NCBI GenBank assembly: GCA_029379385.1
Contig: CM055617.1
Location: 13,611,532-13,675,531 of the forward strand
Source of the DNA: Quillaja saponaria
Taxonomy: Eukaryota > Streptophyta > Magnoliopsida > Fabales > Quillajaceae
DNA length: 64,000 bases
Reading direction: 5' to 3'
Position 1 is the stretch's first letter. Each line of letters starts with the position of its first letter. The position numbers and the translations under genes are program-made. The notes beneath the pieces were generated by a model. It was not told where the DNA came from. It did no database searches and saw only the letters and a list, made by a program, of their open reading frames with translations. This document shows, one piece after another, positions 62,154 to 64,000 of this stretch.

Positions 62154-64000
62154 TGCCACACCCTTAAATAAATGTATGTCTGGTCAGAGAAATAGATAAT
62201 CACACATCCGTAACCCTGAACACTTAAGTACAATGAATCTCTGACAAAAAAAATTAAAAAATTTGATAGTTAAGACTAATAAATTGTTACTGAATTAAAT
62301 AAAATCATGACTCTATTATTAAACATAAAACGTTTACTAAACATTAGGCAGGGGTTTCCCTTAAAGTGGAACTTGCCCATAATACATGCAAACAACCTGT
62401 TCATAATGTCAACCATAACCCATAGTATCATAATATACAGAGGAGTTATGCTCCTAACAAAATAGGAAATCACCATAGTTAACTTAATATATATATATAT
62501 ATTACCACAATGCAAAGCATCTAAAGTGACTGCAAATGTCGTCACTTAAGTCTCAAGTGTGTGATTCGGGATATACCTTGCCACACCAGTGTCGGCAAGG
62601 AACAAATTCTGACACAACAAACAGTGGTTTCCTGAAACTAAAAAATAATAATAATAAAGAAAAGAATGAGTCACCAGGACTCAGTGAGTAAACCACGTGC
62701 CTTGAGGGTACCCGTATCACATAACATATATACTACTAAATAGTCTCATGTCTAAATTTAATTACACACGTACGTACTTATATTTATCATACAATCACGA
62801 TTCATATATTTCACACTTTTCAACATAGCAATCAAATTATACAAAGCAATCCAAGCATACAAGCAAACAAAGAGCCAACAAGTAACTCAGCCCTGCATAA
62901 TAGTATCACCCCCTACCGGGCATTGATGCTCCCTCACAACATATTAACCTCTGTACATAATCTATCCCACCGAGATTAAGCACTCAAACTTTTAAAACAT
63001 TTATCAGAATTAGGATATCATAGGTGCAACTGGATTTCAATTTCAGAAATAAAATCACTTCTCATAAAAATTTCACTTTATTGGCCCTTATCAACCACAT
63101 CCAATATTAAATAACAATCATCAATCAATTATTCAAATTCGCATAATTTGTTTCACACAATTATCTGGTAACCAAAGTGCACGTAATTAACTCACTGAGT
63201 TTAAGAATGTGGCTTGTTCATCTGTCTAGTTGGCGAAGATATCGAAATATCCTCAACACGATCTGGAGTTGAAAACATAAATTTATATATTAATTAACAT
63301 AGTTATTATTCCTCATTGGTACATATGTACCATCTTAGTGTAAAATGTGGAATTAATTCTTTACTTGCTTATTTACTATTATAATCTATATGCATTCCTA
63401 TTTCCAATTTCTAATTCCTTCTTCTAACTTGTATTATTTTATCACCTACACAATACTAATTAATTAACTATTGTTACGATCATAAACATCAATGATTAAT
63501 ACATAAGGGATTTTAGCTAAACATCAAAATCAAATATGAGAACACTTACTTAGTGACCAAAAAGAAAAGAGTTCCTTCCCGCCAACCTACGAACTAACCC
63601 TCCTTTCAATATCCTTCAAAACTACACTCCAAACTGCAATAACTCCCACCTACGAATAAAACAGAGCACCAATTAGACATCATCAATACATATCCTTGCC
63701 GTTTTTTATGGCTGGTACAATGAATATCCCTTTTGTTAGCCTGCAACTCCATGTCTCCAAGCTGCTGCCAAGATGTTTGGATGCTTGCTGGATATTGCAA
63801 GCTTTGTCCAGCTAGCTACTGCCTAAACTGCCATTCAAACTTTGCTCTCTCACGGCTTGAAGTTGTGAACTTGGATGGCAGCAAAAATGGTGTACAAAAC
63901 CAGCTAAAATAGGGCAGCCCTGCTCAATACACCCACGGCAACACTTGCTACACACAGGCACAACCAGTGCACCCACACCGCACCCACTTCTCACGGGTAT
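62154..64000 (-). mobile_element. 5' LTR of the gypsy element, cut by the window edge
   Basis: Starts (plus-strand view) TGCCACACCCTTAAATAAAT at 62154 and continues without a visible boundary to the end of the window. It matches the solo LTRs at 55587-58815 and 1557-4785, including CACCCCCTACCGGGCATT (62928-62945) and GATATCGAAATATCCTCAAC (63239-63258). At least 1.85 kb is present; family length suggests about 3 kb. Frames at 63606-63994 lie in it and are not genes. Confidence 0.75.

Overview
The window is AT-rich nuclear DNA from a flowering plant, most likely a dicot. The evidence is two intron-containing plant genes (one a plant-type two-pore K+ channel with EF-hands), plant-type Ty1/copia and Ty3/gypsy LTR retrotransposons, a hAT-type MITE, a Helitron-like element and a SINE-like insertion. 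No species is assigned. Only about 1.65 kb is convincing host coding sequence; most of the rest is transposon sequence or featureless AT-rich spacer.

Layout. 1-12.3 kb: a small SINE-like insertion, then a nest of LTR elements. A 3.1-kb family without coding capacity (E1, 1390-7694) has its 5' LTR split by a 3.2-kb gypsy-type solo LTR (1557-4785), which itself carries a 520-bp hAT MITE (3951-4470). A second family member (E2, 9036-12214) sits in a duplicated host segment. That segment carries a dead DUF4220-type membrane-protein gene and is found twice: copy A at 7695-9035 plus 12215-12280, copy B at about 16.13-18.54 kb. Copy B preserves the empty site of E2. 14.4-16.1 kb: a 1.7-kb LTR element (E3) with perfect target duplications and an unrecognised ORF. 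19-22 kb: an internally deleted copia element (minus strand). 22-24.9 kb: diverged tandem arrays. 24.88-30.16 kb: a 5.3-kb LTR element without coding sequence (E4) with perfect 5-bp target duplications. 30.76-36.62 kb: a nearly complete, decayed copia element (E5, minus strand).

36.6-50 kb is the gene-bearing island. A PDCD5-like gene (seven coding exons, first coding exon only the ATG) lies 1.8 kb upstream of a TPK3/TPK5-like vacuolar-type two-pore K+ channel gene (two coding exons, 4.15-kb intron). Both are on the plus strand, and the sequence gives no sign of a functional link between them.

50-64 kb: two overlapping perfect tandem duplications, a Helitron-like element, a MITE-like remnant, a second gypsy solo LTR (55587-58815), a copia LTR remnant, and a gypsy gag-protease fragment (60010-61849) bounded by a full-type LTR running off the right edge and, on the other side, by two LTR ends in inverted orientation.

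I found no tRNA, rRNA or obvious small-RNA gene, and no system foreign to a plant genome. The most informative features are the nested insertions, for which boundaries, target duplications and in one case the empty site can be read directly.
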